From: Azotobacter vinelandii CA
Lineage (GTDB): Bacteria > Pseudomonadota > Gammaproteobacteria > Pseudomonadales > Pseudomonadaceae
Direction: 5' to 3'
NCBI RefSeq assembly: GCF_000380335.1
Contig: NC_021149.1
Location: 3,772,501 to 3,836,500, forward strand
DNA length: 64,000 nucleotides
The notes under the pieces were generated by a model. It did no database searches. It saw only the letters and a program-made list of their open reading frames with translations, and was not told where the DNA came from. Shown piece by piece: positions 39,371 to 49,322 of this stretch; the stretch's first letter is position 1, and the number at the start of each line of letters is the position of its first letter. A program made the translations under genes and the position numbers.

Positions 39371-39523
39371 CGCCCGAGTTCGCGCGCCGATCCGCCCTTA
39401 CGGGCCGGCGCGCTCCACAGGGAAACGACGCCGGTCTTTCCCGCCAACCCTTGACCTCGCCTGAAGCGGGTAGCAGCCTCCCCAATCAGGCTAACGCGCA
39501 TCAAATCAGTTCCAAGGAGGCTT

Positions 39524-39898
39524 ATGCACCGGATTTTCTTCCTTCTCGCCGGCGCCCTGTCGCTCGCCGGCTGTGCAGGCGGCCCCGCGACCGGGAACGG
39601 CGGCCTGTCGTCGGCCGCACGTTACCAGGGCCATCTGGTCATGCTCCCGGAGATGCACATCTTCGTTCCCTGCAATGCGGAAGCGCCCCTCTGGCTGGTC
39701 GCGGATGCCGCCACCGGCCACCGTCTCGAGGCCCAGTACACGAGCCTGGTCAGCGAGCCCTACGAGGAAGCCTTCGCGGTCCTGCGCGGCACCCCTGGAC
39801 CACAGCTCGATTGCCGGGGCTGCCAGGACTTCCCGGGCAGCTTCCGGGTCAGCGAAATCATCGAATACCGCCAGGCCGAGGCTGGCGATTGCCATTGA
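39524..39898 (+). CDS. Putative lipoprotein
   Basis: This encodes 124 residues. MHRIFFLLAGALSLAGCAGG is a lipoprotein signal with lipobox LAGC. The mature part is beta-rich with HLVMLPEMHIFVPCNAEAPLWLVAD and a Cys-rich CRGCQDFPGSF segment. AAGGAGG lies in front of the ATG. No family assigned; it resembles small COG3650/NlpE-like lipoproteins in size. Confidence 0.75.
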   Translation: MHRIFFLLAGALSLAGCAGGPATGNGGLSSAARYQGHLVMLPEMHIFVPCNAEAPLWLVADAATGHRLEAQYTSLVSEPYEEAFAVLRGTPGPQLDCRGCQDFPGSFRVSEIIEYRQAEAGDCH

Positions 39899-39899
39899 G

Positions 39900-39930
39900 G
39901 AGGCCGGCGAACGCCCGCCAGCCTCTTTTT
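39900..39930 (+). terminator. Terminator behind the lipoprotein gene
   Basis: GAGGC-c-GGCG, loop, CGCC-a-GCCTC, followed by TTTTT. It lies between converging genes. Confidence 0.75.
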
Positions 39931-39972
39931 GGCGATGGACGGGAAGAGGCCCCTGCGCTTGCGCGCGCCCGC

Positions 39973-40923
39973 TCAGGCCACCTCCAGATAGCACTTGTGA
40001 ATGGCGTCGCCCAGTTGCTGGACTTGTTCGATGTACTCGGTGATCCAGGCGTGCATTCCGGTTTCCAGGACTTCCTCGATCGCCGTGTAGCGTAGCCGCG
40101 CCTCCAGTTCGGCGGCCAGGCGCTGCGCCGGACGACCGTTGTCGCCAGGCAGGTCGGCGAGCGTATGCTGCAACTCGGTCAGGCAGGCCCGCAGCGAGCG
40201 CGGTACCTCCGCCCGCAGCAGCAGCAGCTCGGCTACCTTGCCGGCCCGCGGCGAGCCGCGATAGATCTCGGCGAAGGCCTCGAAGGCGCTCAGCGCGCGG
40301 AGCAGCGCGCTCCACTGGTAGTAGGCGCGGGCCGAGCGGTCGTTGGGGTCCTCGCTGTCCGCACCGAGCAGTTCGTAACGGGCGTCGAGCAGACGCAGGG
40401 TGTTGTCGGCCCGTTCGATGAAAGTCCCCAGGAGGATGAAGCTGTACACGTCGCCGCGCATCAGGGTGCTGTAGGTGGCGCCGCGGAACAGGTGCGAACG
40501 CTCCTTGACCCACTCGCAGAAACGGCTGATGCCGTAGCCGCTCAGCCCCTGCTCGGCAAGATCGAGCAAGGCCAGCCAGGTGGCGTTGATGTTCTCCCAC
40601 ATGTCCGCGGTGATCCGCCCGCGTACCGCATGGGCGTTGCTGCGCGCCGCGGCCAGGCAGTTGAACAGGCTGGCCGGGTTGCTCGCGTCGAGGGCGAAGA
40701 AATGCAGCATGCGCTCGGCGTGCAGTTCGCCGTGGCGCTGCAGGTAATCCTCGAGGGTGCCGGTGATCAGCAGCGGCATGGCCAGTTCGTCGAGGCCATT
40801 GCCGCGATCGTCCTGCGGCATCAGGGACAAGGAGTAGCTGACGTCGAGCATCCGCGCGAGATTCTCGGCACGCTCCAGATAGCGCGACATCCAGTACAGA
40901 TCGGCGGCGGTTCTACTTAACAT
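39973..40923 (-). CDS. Alpha-E domain protein
   Basis: This encodes 316 residues starting MLSRTAADLYWMSRYLERAENLARMLDVSYSLSLM, the diagnostic start of alpha-E domain proteins. All-helical. Paired with the circularly permuted ATP-grasp upstream; such pairs often occur with transglutaminases and are predicted to make or modify a peptide. AAGGA lies in front of the ATG; an in-frame TTG six codons earlier is less likely. No transglutaminase gene is next to it. Confidence 0.9.
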   Translation of the reverse strand: MLSRTAADLYWMSRYLERAENLARMLDVSYSLSLMPQDDRGNGLDELAMPLLITGTLEDYLQRHGELHAERMLHFFALDASNPASLFNCLAAARSNAHAVRGRITADMWENINATWLALLDLAEQGLSGYGISRFCEWVKERSHLFRGATYSTLMRGDVYSFILLGTFIERADNTLRLLDARYELLGADSEDPNDRSARAYYQWSALLRALSAFEAFAEIYRGSPRAGKVAELLLLRAEVPRSLRACLTELQHTLADLPGDNGRPAQRLAAELEARLRYTAIEEVLETGMHAWITEYIEQVQQLGDAIHKCYLEVA

Positions 40924-40937
40924 GCTCGATAATTCCT

Positions 40938-42347
40938 TCAATCCTCAACGACCCAGGTATCCTTGGTCCCGCCGCCCTGGGACGAGTTGACCACCAGCGA
41001 GCCTTCCCGCAGCGCCACGCGGGTCAGTCCCCCAGGCACCAGGCGGGTTTCGCGGCCACTCAGGACGAAGGGCCGCAGATCGATGTGCCGCGGCGCGATG
41101 CCGTTTTCGACGAAGGTCGGGCAGGTCGACAGGCTCAGGGTCGGCTGGGCGATGTAGGCCTCGGGGCGCGCCTTGAGACGCTCGCGGAAGGCCTCGATCT
41201 CGGCCTTGGTGGCCGCCGGTCCCACCAGCATGCCATAACCGCCGGAGCCCTGGGTCTCCTTGACCACAAGTTCGGGCAGATGGGCCAGGACATGGGACAG
41301 GTCCTGCGGCTTGCGGCATTGCCAGGTCGGCACGTTCTGCAGGATCGGCTCCTCGCCCAGATAGAAGCGGATCATGTCGGTGACATAGGGATAGATCGAC
41401 TTGTCGTCGGCCACCCCGGTACCGATGGCGTTGGCCAGCACCACGCTGCCGCGGCGATAGGCCGAAAGCAGCCCCGGCACACCCAGCACCGATTCGGGAT
41501 TGAATGCCAGCGGATCGAGGAAGGCATCGTCCAGCCGCCGGTAGATGACGTCCACCGGCCTGGCGCCGGCGGTGGTGCGCATGAACACCCGTTCGTCGCG
41601 GACGAACAGGTCGGCCCCTTCCACCAGTTCCACGCCCATCTCGCGGGCCAGGAAAGCGTGTTCGAAATAGGCGCTGTTGTAGCGTCCCGGCGTCAGCACC
41701 ACCACGCTGGGGTTATCCAGCGGACTGGAACTCTTCAGGGCTTCCAGCAACAGGTTCGGATAGTGGTCGATGGGGGCGATGCGCTGGGCGGCGAACAGTT
41801 CGGGGAACAGTCGCATCATCATCTTGCGATCTTCCAGCATGTAGCTGACACCGCTCGGCGTGCGCAGGTTGTCCTCCAGCACGTAGAAGGTGCCGTCCCC
41901 GTCGCGCACCAGATCGACCCCGGCGATGTGCGCATAGATGTCGCGATGCAGGTCGAGCCCGTGCATCACCTGCTGGTAGCCGCTGTTGGACAGCACCTGC
42001 TCCGGAGGAATGATGCCGGCCTTGAGGATGCGCTGATCGTGATAGATGTCGGCGAGAAACAGGTTCAGTGCCTGGACCCGCTGAATGCAGCCGGCCTCGA
42101 TCCCGCGCCACTCGCTGGCGGGAATGCTGCGCGGGATGGTGTCGAAGGGGATCAGGCGCTCGGTGCCCTGCGCGTCGCCGTACAGGGTGAAAGTGATGCC
42201 CGCCCGGTGAAACAGAAGATCGGCCTCGCGCCGACGCTGGGCCAGCACCTCCTGGGAAGTGTTCTCCAGCCAGTTGGCGAAGCCCCGGTAATGCGGCCGG
42301 CAGACGCCGTTCGCATCGTACATTTCGTCAAAAGATTGGCGATCCAT
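40938..42347 (-). CDS. Circularly permuted ATP-grasp protein
   Basis: This encodes 469 residues starting MDRQSFDEMYDANGVCRPHY. RHGITFTLYGD-type and FLADIYHDQRILKAGIIPPE segments, GVSYMLEDRKMMMRLFPELF, and ELVVKETQGSGGYGMLVGP (ATP-grasp loop) are family motifs. It ends with GGGTKDTWVVED. The family probably forms amide bonds with ATP. It lies 14 bases before the alpha-E gene. The 382 bases before it hold no gene that I can support. Confidence 0.9.
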   Translation of the reverse strand: MDRQSFDEMYDANGVCRPHYRGFANWLENTSQEVLAQRRREADLLFHRAGITFTLYGDAQGTERLIPFDTIPRSIPASEWRGIEAGCIQRVQALNLFLADIYHDQRILKAGIIPPEQVLSNSGYQQVMHGLDLHRDIYAHIAGVDLVRDGDGTFYVLEDNLRTPSGVSYMLEDRKMMMRLFPELFAAQRIAPIDHYPNLLLEALKSSSPLDNPSVVVLTPGRYNSAYFEHAFLAREMGVELVEGADLFVRDERVFMRTTAGARPVDVIYRRLDDAFLDPLAFNPESVLGVPGLLSAYRRGSVVLANAIGTGVADDKSIYPYVTDMIRFYLGEEPILQNVPTWQCRKPQDLSHVLAHLPELVVKETQGSGGYGMLVGPAATKAEIEAFRERLKARPEAYIAQPTLSLSTCPTFVENGIAPRHIDLRPFVLSGRETRLVPGGLTRVALREGSLVVNSSQGGGTKDTWVVED

Positions 42348-42729
42348 GCATGCTCCTCGGCTGTGCATAAAAGAAATTCGCAAAGCTCATGCCAGTTGCC
42401 AAGTTCCTATTTCTATCAATGGCTTGGAGACACGCCAGCGGTAGCGGCGACGGATCGGAAGCGGCAGCGGTACCCACCCGGCGCCTCTCCGTGCCGCCGT
42501 TCGGTCGATATCCACCGCGCCAGGCGATCCCGTCATAGCGTTCAGCGTCCATATCACGCACAGGAGGTGACGGAGCCGGGAAGCCCATGCACCAAAACGG
42601 CCCCCTGCTCGCCGAGCAAGATCCATCGCGCACCAAAAAAATGCAACACCCACCCTGAATTACCCGCGACAGGCATTCCGAGCGCACCTCGACGCCGGGC
42701 ACAGGCCCGGCCGGTACCTCGCGGTCCCC

Positions 42730-43317
42730 TTAGCCTTCATGAACGATCCGGGTGCCCAGCAGTTCGAGGAACCTTGCCAGCCAGGCAGGATGCGCCGGCC
42801 AGGCCGGCGCCGTGACCAGGTTGCCGTCGACGTGGGCCTGATCCAGCGGAACATCCACATATTCGCCACCGGCCAGTCGCACCTCCGGGGCGCAGGCCGG
42901 GTAGGCGCTGCACGAACGTCCCGCGAGCACGCCGGCCGCCGCCAGCAATTGGGCGCCGTGGCAAACGGCGGCGATCGGCTTGTTCGCCGTGGCGAAGTTC
43001 CTCACCAGTTCCAGCACGCGCTCGTCGAGGCGCAGGTATTCGGGCGCCCGGCCCCCCGGGACCAGCAGTGCGTCGTAGTCTTCGGCGCGCACCTGGGCGA
43101 AATCGAAATTCAGGGCGAAGTTGTGTCCGGGCTTTTCGCTGTAGGTCTGGTCGCCCTCGAAATCGTGGATGGCGGTTCGCACGCTCTGCCCGGTCTGCTT
43201 GCCCGGGCACACGGCATGCACCGTATGGCCGACCATCAGCAGTGCCTGGAACGGCACCATGGTTTCGTAGTCTTCAGCATAGTCGCCGACCAGCATGAGG
43301 ATCTTCTTGGCGGACAT
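42730..43317 (-). CDS. DJ-1/PfpI family protein
   Basis: This encodes 195 residues starting [46 protein letters not shown] and [15 protein letters not shown] carry the nucleophile elbow AVCHG with Cys and His. Likely glyoxalase/deglycase-like or chaperone; substrate unknown. Confidence 0.9.
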   Translation of the reverse strand: MSAKKILMLVGDYAEDYETMVPFQALLMVGHTVHAVCPGKQTGQSVRTAIHDFEGDQTYSEKPGHNFALNFDFAQVRAEDYDALLVPGGRAPEYLRLDERVLELVRNFATANKPIAAVCHGAQLLAAAGVLAGRSCSAYPACAPEVRLAGGEYVDVPLDQAHVDGNLVTAPAWPAHPAWLARFLELLGTRIVHEG

Positions 43318-43435
43318 GGGAAACTCCTGAACGGGACGAGAAAAGCGCACGAACCTCTCCGGACCGGGAGGGCTGTGCGTCAGAGAGGCCCACCCTACCC
43401 TGCCGCTTCCCGGCCGTCGACCCGCCGCCGGCCAT

Positions 43436-44599
43436 TCAACCGCCGCGATCCAGCAGATCGACCACCAGCCGGTCCAGCCAGCCCCACAGCCGCTGACGCA
43501 GCCGGCGATACCAGGGACGGGCCTGCCACTGTCGCCGGTCGACCTCATGGCTGACCTGGAAGTCGGCGAGGAAGCATTCGACGGCCTCGGCGATGAAGCG
43601 CGGATCGCGCGTTTCGAGATTGGCCTCCAGATTCAGGCGCAGGTTCCAGTGATCGAAATTGCAGGAGCCGACGCTGACCCAGTCGTCGACCAGCACCATC
43701 TTCAGGTGCAGGAAGCGCGGCTGGTATTCGAAGATGCGTACGCCGGCCTGCAGCAGGCGGCGATAATAGCGCTGGCCGGCATAGCGCACCGGCGGATGGT
43801 CGGTATTGCGTCCGGCCAGCAGCAGGCGCACCTCCACGCCGCGCCGGGCCGCCTTGAGCAGGGCGCGGCGTACCTTCCAGGTCGGCAGGAAATAGGGAGT
43901 GGCCAGCCAGATACGCCGGTTCGCGCGGTGCAGACTGCGGATCAGCGATTGCAGGACATCGCGGTGCTGATGCGCCTCGGCATAGGCGAGCCGGCCCGAA
44001 CCCTCGCGACGCAAAGGACTCGGCGGGATGCGCGGGGGCTTCGGCGGCCGCTGCGAGCGCCAGCGGCCCCACTCGTGGCAGAGCATCCACTGATGATCGA
44101 ACAGCGTCCGCCAGTCGGCCAGCAGCGGCCCGGCGATTTCCACCATGACCTCATGCCACAGGCCGCTGGTATTTTGCGGGTCCCAGAACTCGTCGGTGGC
44201 GCCCGTACCGCCGACATAGCCCAGGCGATCGTCCACCAGTAGCATCTTGCGATGATCGCGATGCAGATTGTGCAAGCCGAAATGCCAGCGCAGAGGATTG
44301 AACAACACCAAGGCGACACCCGCCCCGGTCAGGCGGACGCGCAGGGCGGCACCGAAACCGAGCGCCCCGAAGCCATCGAACAGGCAACGCACCTGCACGC
44401 CGCGCCGGGCCGCGGCGACCAGCGCATCCACCAGCAGGCCGGCGCAGCGGCCATCCTCGACCAGATACAGTTCGAGATCGACCCGCCATCTGGCCCCGGC
44501 GATGGCCTCCAGCATGCGCGGAAAGAAGGCATCGCCATCGACCAGCAGGCTGAAGCGATTGCCGCCCCGCCAGGGAAAGACCGCACCGCTCTGCATCAC
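43436..44599 (-). CDS. Phospholipase D-type cardiolipin synthase (ClsB-like)
   Basis: This encodes 387 residues with two HKD motifs: [21 protein letters not shown] near residue 115 and [19 protein letters not shown] near 300. [16 protein letters not shown] lies between. The arrangement fits ClsB/PLD-type cardiolipin synthases on the cytoplasmic face. No signal peptide. The C-terminus is basic and amphipathic. Confidence 0.88.
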   Translation of the reverse strand: MMQSGAVFPWRGGNRFSLLVDGDAFFPRMLEAIAGARWRVDLELYLVEDGRCAGLLVDALVAAARRGVQVRCLFDGFGALGFGAALRVRLTGAGVALVLFNPLRWHFGLHNLHRDHRKMLLVDDRLGYVGGTGATDEFWDPQNTSGLWHEVMVEIAGPLLADWRTLFDHQWMLCHEWGRWRSQRPPKPPRIPPSPLRREGSGRLAYAEAHQHRDVLQSLIRSLHRANRRIWLATPYFLPTWKVRRALLKAARRGVEVRLLLAGRNTDHPPVRYAGQRYYRRLLQAGVRIFEYQPRFLHLKMVLVDDWVSVGSCNFDHWNLRLNLEANLETRDPRFIAEAVECFLADFQVSHEVDRRQWQARPWYRRLRQRLWGWLDRLVVDLLDRGG

Positions 44600-44795
44600 G
44601 GCTCCGGGCCCGAAGGAGAAGCAGAAACGACCGATGCCCCCGTCGGGAAAAAACGCCCCCCGGCCGGCGGCAATCGTATGGACGCCAGATGGATAAAGGG
44701 TTGAGCCATGCGACCTCTCGCTTGAAGATCGGCGCAGGACGATAACCGCTCCGGGCCGTAACCGAAAGCTTGCCGACGCGCTCCGGAGCGAGGGC

Positions 44796-45122
44796 TCAGG
44801 GCGCGGACGGCGTCTCCCCCAGCAACCGGCAGCCCTCGCGCGGACCGAGCCAGGCGGCGCTGTGGGTCCGTCCCAGACCGCGGGCGGTCACTGTCCGACT
44901 GGCCGGCTCATCGTGCAACAGGTCGATCGGAATGTATTGCCGGATATAGACCTGGCAATAATCCGCCGGGTTGCCGCTCACGTAACGGCAGGAACAGTAT
45001 TCCTTGGCGCTGTAGGCACCGATGATGTCGGGGAAGGCGGCCAGGTGCGCACGGTTCGGCCAGACCACGGCGACCGCCAGCAGCACGGCCGAGCCCAGCA
45101 GCAGGGCATGACGACGACGCAT
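44796..45122 (-). CDS. Small exported hypothetical protein
   Basis: This encodes 108 residues. MRRRHALLLGSAVLLAVAVVWPNRA is a signal or membrane anchor. EYCSCRYVSGNPADYCQVYIRQYIPID has four Cys, likely disulfides in the periplasm. It overlaps the serine hydrolase gene (TGATG), so the two are probably co-expressed. Confidence 0.75.
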   Translation of the reverse strand: MRRRHALLLGSAVLLAVAVVWPNRAHLAAFPDIIGAYSAKEYCSCRYVSGNPADYCQVYIRQYIPIDLLHDEPASRTVTARGLGRTHSAAWLGPREGCRLLGETPSAP

Positions 45123-46237
45123 CAGGGAGCCTCTCCGACAACGAAGGCCGCACGGGCCAGTCGCAGGAAGTCGTTGTGCCGATAGCTCGCATCGCGGTCG
45201 TCGGCGAAGCGAACGATCACCAACTTCTCCTTCGGCAGCACGTAAAGCGCCTGGCCCCAGTGGCCCAGAGCGGCGAAGGTGTCCTCCGGCACGTCGGGCC
45301 AGGGCGGCGGCGCCCCCTCCAACGGCAGGTTCAGCCACCAGTGTCCCCCCGGAACCAGGCTCTCCGCACGGGGCCGGTAGCCGGGTACCGGCGAGCGGTT
45401 GAAAGCGACCCAATCCTCCGGCAGCAGGCGATGCTCGCCCCAGCGGCCGTCGCGCAGCATCAGCAGGCCGACCCGGGCCAGGTCGCGGGCGTTCAGGTAG
45501 GCATAGGAGGCGCCGACGAAGGTGCCGGTCGCATCCCGCTCCCAGACCGCCGAGCCGATACCAAGCGGCTCGAACAGCACCGCCCAGGGGTAGTCCGCAT
45601 ACTGCTCGGCCGGGAGCATGCCCTTCAGCACCGCCGCGAGCAAGAGACTGTCGCCGCTGGAATAGCTGAAGTGCGTACCGGGTGCGGCACCCGCCTGGTG
45701 CTGGGCGACGAAACGGCCCATATCGGCATGGCCGCGAGTGTAGAGCATGGCGATGACCGAGGAGGTCAGCGGCGAGTACTCGTAGTCCTCTTCCCAGGCC
45801 AGGCCGGAGGTCCAGTTGAGCAGGTGGCGCATATGCAGGGCGGGATGGGCGGCGAGCGGCGGATAGTAGCGCGCCGCCGGATCGTCGAGCCCGAAGCGTC
45901 CCTCTCCGTAGGCGACGCCGAGCAGGCAGGCGAGCAGGCTCTTGCTCACCGACCAGACCAGATGCGGCGTGTCCGCGGTGGTCGGCGCGGCATAGCGCTC
46001 ATAGACCAGCACACCGTCGCGGATCGCCACCACGGCGTCGCTGCGCACGCCGCTGCGCTCGTCGTCCCGCGGCGGGAAGGCATAGGCCTCGAAGGCCGCG
46101 AGCGCCGGCCCCGGAGCGACGGGCCGGCGGGTCCAGTCGGCGCCCGGCCAGTCCTCGGCGACGGCCCGGCCGGCGACGAGCACGGCAGCCGTCAGACCGG
46201 CCAGCAGGAAGCGGACGGAAAAAGCAATGGCGGACAT
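45122..46237 (-). CDS. Serine hydrolase, class C beta-lactamase-like
   Basis: This encodes 371 residues. A signal peptide (VRFLLAGLTAAVLVAG) precedes the domain. WSVSKSLLACLLG has the SxxK nucleophile, FSYSSGDSLLLA the YxS motif, and ALGHWGQALYVLP replaces KTG with HWG. This is the pattern of 6-aminohexanoate-hydrolase/EstB-like esterases rather than of true AmpC. The start at 46237 removes a 13-residue upstream extension. Confidence 0.88.
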   Translation of the reverse strand: MSAIAFSVRFLLAGLTAAVLVAGRAVAEDWPGADWTRRPVAPGPALAAFEAYAFPPRDDERSGVRSDAVVAIRDGVLVYERYAAPTTADTPHLVWSVSKSLLACLLGVAYGEGRFGLDDPAARYYPPLAAHPALHMRHLLNWTSGLAWEEDYEYSPLTSSVIAMLYTRGHADMGRFVAQHQAGAAPGTHFSYSSGDSLLLAAVLKGMLPAEQYADYPWAVLFEPLGIGSAVWERDATGTFVGASYAYLNARDLARVGLLMLRDGRWGEHRLLPEDWVAFNRSPVPGYRPRAESLVPGGHWWLNLPLEGAPPPWPDVPEDTFAALGHWGQALYVLPKEKLVIVRFADDRDASYRHNDFLRLARAAFVVGEAP

Positions 46238-46321
46238 GTATCGACCTCGCGACAGGCAGAGCGCGAAGCCTAGCATGGGCCGGATGACGAAATGGACATG
46301 CTCCGGACGTGAAGGAACGGC

Positions 46322-46748
46322 CTATTTCGGCGCTTGGTAATCGCCCGGTCCCGGAAGATCGATACCGTACTCCGGATGCTCGATCCAGCCGAGGCGGGCC
46401 TCGATCATCTCCTTGCCGACGGAGGGACGGTCGTGCTGCGGCACTCTCATGTCCCCCCGCATGCCGCGCACCTCGAGCAGAGCACTTTGGCCCTGGTGTG
46501 CAGCAGCCACGTGCCCAAGGAGGAGATGCTGTCCGGGGCCTGGTGCGAGGCGAAGATATAGGCCAGTTCCCGCAGCGGGATGCGCTTCGGCGGCTCAGCG
46601 GCGTGCGGATCGGGTCGCCGCCCGGGCCGAGCAGCAGGGACTGGCCGTGACGGTGATCGGGAAGCGGCCTTCGCCCCCTGAGCGGATCGTCGAAAAGCAG
46701 GCATCGATGGGTGCCGTCGCCGAACGGCACATGGGGCTCGCGTCGCAT
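46322..46748 (-). pseudogene. Decayed MBL-fold / diiron-domain protein gene
   Basis: Pieces in different frames fit one protein in order: FGDGTHRCLLFDD at the start; RIPLRELAYIFASHQAPDSISSLGTWLLHTRAKV in the middle; RVPQHDRPSVGKEMIEARLGWIEHPEYGIDLPGPGDY at the end. They resemble a Pseudomonas metallo-beta-lactamase-fold (ODP/FprA-type) protein of about 250 residues. At least two frameshifts and a central deletion of roughly 100 codons, including the expected metal-ligand HFLHS region, make it non-functional. Confidence 0.6.
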
Positions 46749-46849
46749 GGATACCTCGCCGGATACGAAGACCCGCCGGAATACTCCGTCACCCGCGCCC
46801 TATCAGTGACACATATCAAGCGCTTTTCTGCCGCCATTTTCGCCATGGC

Positions 46850-46904
46850 CTGTCACGCAAGGATCACTCAAACGTCACGGACGTGACACCGCCCCCGCCT
46901 AGTT
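46850..46904 (+). promoter_or_regulatory. Candidate Pho box and -10 before olsB
   Basis: Four units at 11-base spacing: CTGTCAC (46850), GGATCAC (46861), ACGTCAC (46872), GTGACAC (46883); the first three end in TCAC as in PhoB half-sites. TAGTTT (46900) follows at -10 distance. Ornithine-lipid synthesis is commonly induced by phosphate limitation. Confidence 0.5.
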
Positions 46905-47016
46905 TGAGCGTACCCGACCAAGTCGATCCGACCCCACAACGTCAGCAGCCGGACAGGAGCGCGCCGCCTCGCGCGGCTCCTGCCGAAGCGCTTCAGGCGG
47001 CTCACGGAGACCCCCT

Positions 47017-47775
47017 ATGACCCACAGTGCCATTACCTCCGAACGCAAGACCCCAGAACGCCACCTGCGTGCCGAGCGCCTGCTCGGCACGCACGCGCTG
47101 CGCGAGGCCCAAGCCCTGCGCTTTCGTGTGTTCAGCACGGAATTCGGCGCCAAACTCAAAGGCGCCGAACTGGGACTGGACATGGACGACTACGACCCGC
47201 ATTGCAGCCACATCGGCGTGCGCGACCTCGCCAGCGGCGAGTTGGTCGCCACCACCCGGCTGCTCGACCACCAGGCCGCCGCCGGTCTCGGCCGCTTCTA
47301 CAGCGAAGAGGAATTCAGCCTGCACGGCCTGGCCCGCCTGCGGGGGCCGCTGCTGGAGATCGGCCGCACCTGCGTCGCTCCCGGCTATCGCAACGGCGCC
47401 ACCATCGCCGTGCTCTGGAGCGAACTGGCCGAGGTACTCAACGAGGGCGGCTACCGCTATCTGATGGGCTGCGCCAGCATCCCCATGAAGGACGGCGGCA
47501 TCCAGGCCCAGGCGGTCATGCAGCGCCTGCGCGAACGCTACCTGTGCACCGAGCAGTTGCGCGCCGAGCCCAAGACCCCGCTGCCGCGCCTGGAACTGCC
47601 CGGCAACGTCACCGCCGAGCTGCCGCCGTTGCTCAAGGCCTACATGCGCCTGGGCGCCAAGGTCTGCGGCGAACCTTGCTGGGACCCGGACTTCCAGGTG
47701 GCCGACGTGTTCATCCTGCTCAAGCGCGACGAGCTGTGCCCGCGCTATGCCCGCCATTTCAAGGCGGCCGTCTGA
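47017..47775 (+). CDS. olsB: L-ornithine N-alpha-acyltransferase OlsB
   Basis: This encodes 252 residues. [26 protein letters not shown], then [21 protein letters not shown] and ISRTCV-like [17 protein letters not shown], are those of the GNAT-like OlsB family that transfers a 3-hydroxyacyl group to ornithine. It lies just before the lyso-lipid acyltransferase gene olsA. Confidence 0.92.
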   Translation: MTHSAITSERKTPERHLRAERLLGTHALREAQALRFRVFSTEFGAKLKGAELGLDMDDYDPHCSHIGVRDLASGELVATTRLLDHQAAAGLGRFYSEEEFSLHGLARLRGPLLEIGRTCVAPGYRNGATIAVLWSELAEVLNEGGYRYLMGCASIPMKDGGIQAQAVMQRLRERYLCTEQLRAEPKTPLPRLELPGNVTAELPPLLKAYMRLGAKVCGEPCWDPDFQVADVFILLKRDELCPRYARHFKAAV

Positions 47776-47845
47776 CTCTTCCCGACGGCTGGAACGCATC
47801 CTTTTCCGCGCCCTGTCCGTCGAGGCCCTGCCCTTGCGAGAGCCC

Positions 47846-48616
47846 ATGAAGAAACTCCACTTCCACATACGCCTTTACCGCCTGCTGGTGGTGCTCGCCT
47901 TCGGCCTGGTCATGGCCGGCGGGGTCAGCCTGCTGGAGCGCTTCAGGCGCGACGATCTGATGGCCCTGCGCCAGCGACTGACCCGCCGCTTTCTCGTCCA
48001 GTTGGCTGCCGCCCTGCCCTTTCGCCTGAGCCTGCACGGCAAGCTGCCGGATCGGCCCATGCTGTGGGTCAGCAACCATGTTTCCTGGACCGATATCCCC
48101 CTGCTCGGCGGGCTCGTCCCGTTGTCCTTTCTGTCCAAGGCCGAGGTGCGCAGCTGGCCGCTGGCCGGCTGGCTGGCACACAAGGCCGGTACACTGTTCA
48201 TCCGCCGCGGCGCGGGCGACAGCGGCCTGGTCCGCAACCAGTTGCTGCGCCACCTGCACAACGGCCACGATCTACTGATCTTCCCCGAGGGCACCACCAC
48301 CGACGGGCGCAGCTTGCGCGGCTTCCACAGCCGCCTGCTGGCCAGCGCGGTGGAATCGCGGGTGCCGGTACAGCCGGTGGCGATCCGCTATTTGCGCGAC
48401 GGGGCGACCGATCCGGTCGCCCCCTTCATCGGCGACGACGACCTGCTCTCGCATCTGCTGCGTCTGCTGCGCAGCGAACGCAGCGAAGTGGAAATCCATC
48501 TGCTGCCGCCGCTGGACAGCCAGGGCCTCAGCCGCACCGAGCTGGGCCGCCAGGCGCACACGGCGATCGCTCGATGCCTGTTCGGCGACAGAAGCGCCCT
48601 GCCGGTCGCCGCCTGA
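47846..48616 (+). CDS. olsA: Lyso-ornithine lipid O-acyltransferase OlsA
   Basis: This encodes 256 residues from MKKLHFHIRLYRLLVVLAFG with an N-terminal membrane segment. PlsC motifs: NHVSWTDIP (H-x4-D) near residue 78 and FPEGTTTDGR near 150. It adds the second acyl chain to form ornithine lipid. The ATG at 47846 is chosen since the upstream in-frame extension overlaps the end of olsB. Confidence 0.92.
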   Translation: MKKLHFHIRLYRLLVVLAFGLVMAGGVSLLERFRRDDLMALRQRLTRRFLVQLAAALPFRLSLHGKLPDRPMLWVSNHVSWTDIPLLGGLVPLSFLSKAEVRSWPLAGWLAHKAGTLFIRRGAGDSGLVRNQLLRHLHNGHDLLIFPEGTTTDGRSLRGFHSRLLASAVESRVPVQPVAIRYLRDGATDPVAPFIGDDDLLSHLLRLLRSERSEVEIHLLPPLDSQGLSRTELGRQAHTAIARCLFGDRSALPVAA

Positions 48617-48620
48617 AGGC

Positions 48621-49202
48621 TCAGGATTCGCGCCCGCGCGTGCGGGCGAAATCCTGCAGTAGCGGATAGAAGGCCTGGAAATCCTCGCTCAGCGGCTCGT
48701 AGAGCCGCTCCAACTCGTCCAGGGCGCCATCCAGTCCTTCGGGACGCGACAGACGCCGCTGCATCCCCGCCACCACCCGTTCCAGCACAGCGAAGTCGCG
48801 GTAGCTGCCCAGCCAGTCCTGCTGCGCCATGCGCGGCGCCAGCTCGGCCAGCCGGCCCGGCAACCGCGCCTCGCCGGCGAGCAGCGCATAGACCCGCGCG
48901 CTGAAGGTCGGCAACGGCTCCTGTACATAATCCGCCCAGGAGCGGGCCAGGCAGTGATCGAAGAACAGATCGAGGAGGATGCCGGCATAACGGCGCCGCG
49001 CCCCGGGAAAGCGCGACCGGGCCCGCAGCACCAGGGGATGGCTGTCGGTGAAGGCATCGATGCGCCGGTGCAGGCGGATGGCGGCCTCGATATCCGCCGG
49101 CCAGTGCCCCTGCAGGGGCCCTTTGACGAAATCGCCGTAAAGGCTGCCGAGCAGGTCGGCCGGTCGCGGGCCGCCCAGATGGAGATGGGCGAGATAGTTC
49201 AT
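48621..49202 (-). CDS. acpH: Acyl carrier protein phosphodiesterase
   Basis: This encodes 193 residues. MNYLAHLHLGGPRPADLLGSLYGDFVKG and LHRRIDAFTDSHP are AcpH signatures with the HD-like metal site. It removes 4'-phosphopantetheine from ACP. Converges with olsA, with 4 bases between. Confidence 0.92.
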   Translation of the reverse strand: MNYLAHLHLGGPRPADLLGSLYGDFVKGPLQGHWPADIEAAIRLHRRIDAFTDSHPLVLRARSRFPGARRRYAGILLDLFFDHCLARSWADYVQEPLPTFSARVYALLAGEARLPGRLAELAPRMAQQDWLGSYRDFAVLERVVAGMQRRLSRPEGLDGALDELERLYEPLSEDFQAFYPLLQDFARTRGRES

Positions 49203-49256
49203 GACGACACTTTAGTCCCGATCGCCGAGCGCAACCAAGACAGCCGAACGCCAGCA

Positions 49257-49284
49257 TTGATATATCGCGATACACAGATATAAG
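49257..49284 (+). promoter_or_regulatory. Promoter with palindromic operator for the ArsR gene
   Basis: TTGATA (49257-49262), 16 bases, TATAAG (49279-49284). The spacer holds the perfect palindrome TATCGCGATA (49263-49272), placed for autorepression by the ArsR protein. Confidence 0.6.
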
Positions 49285-49322
49285 CTTCGCCCCAACACGA
49301 TTCACCCCGACAGGCCCGCTCC

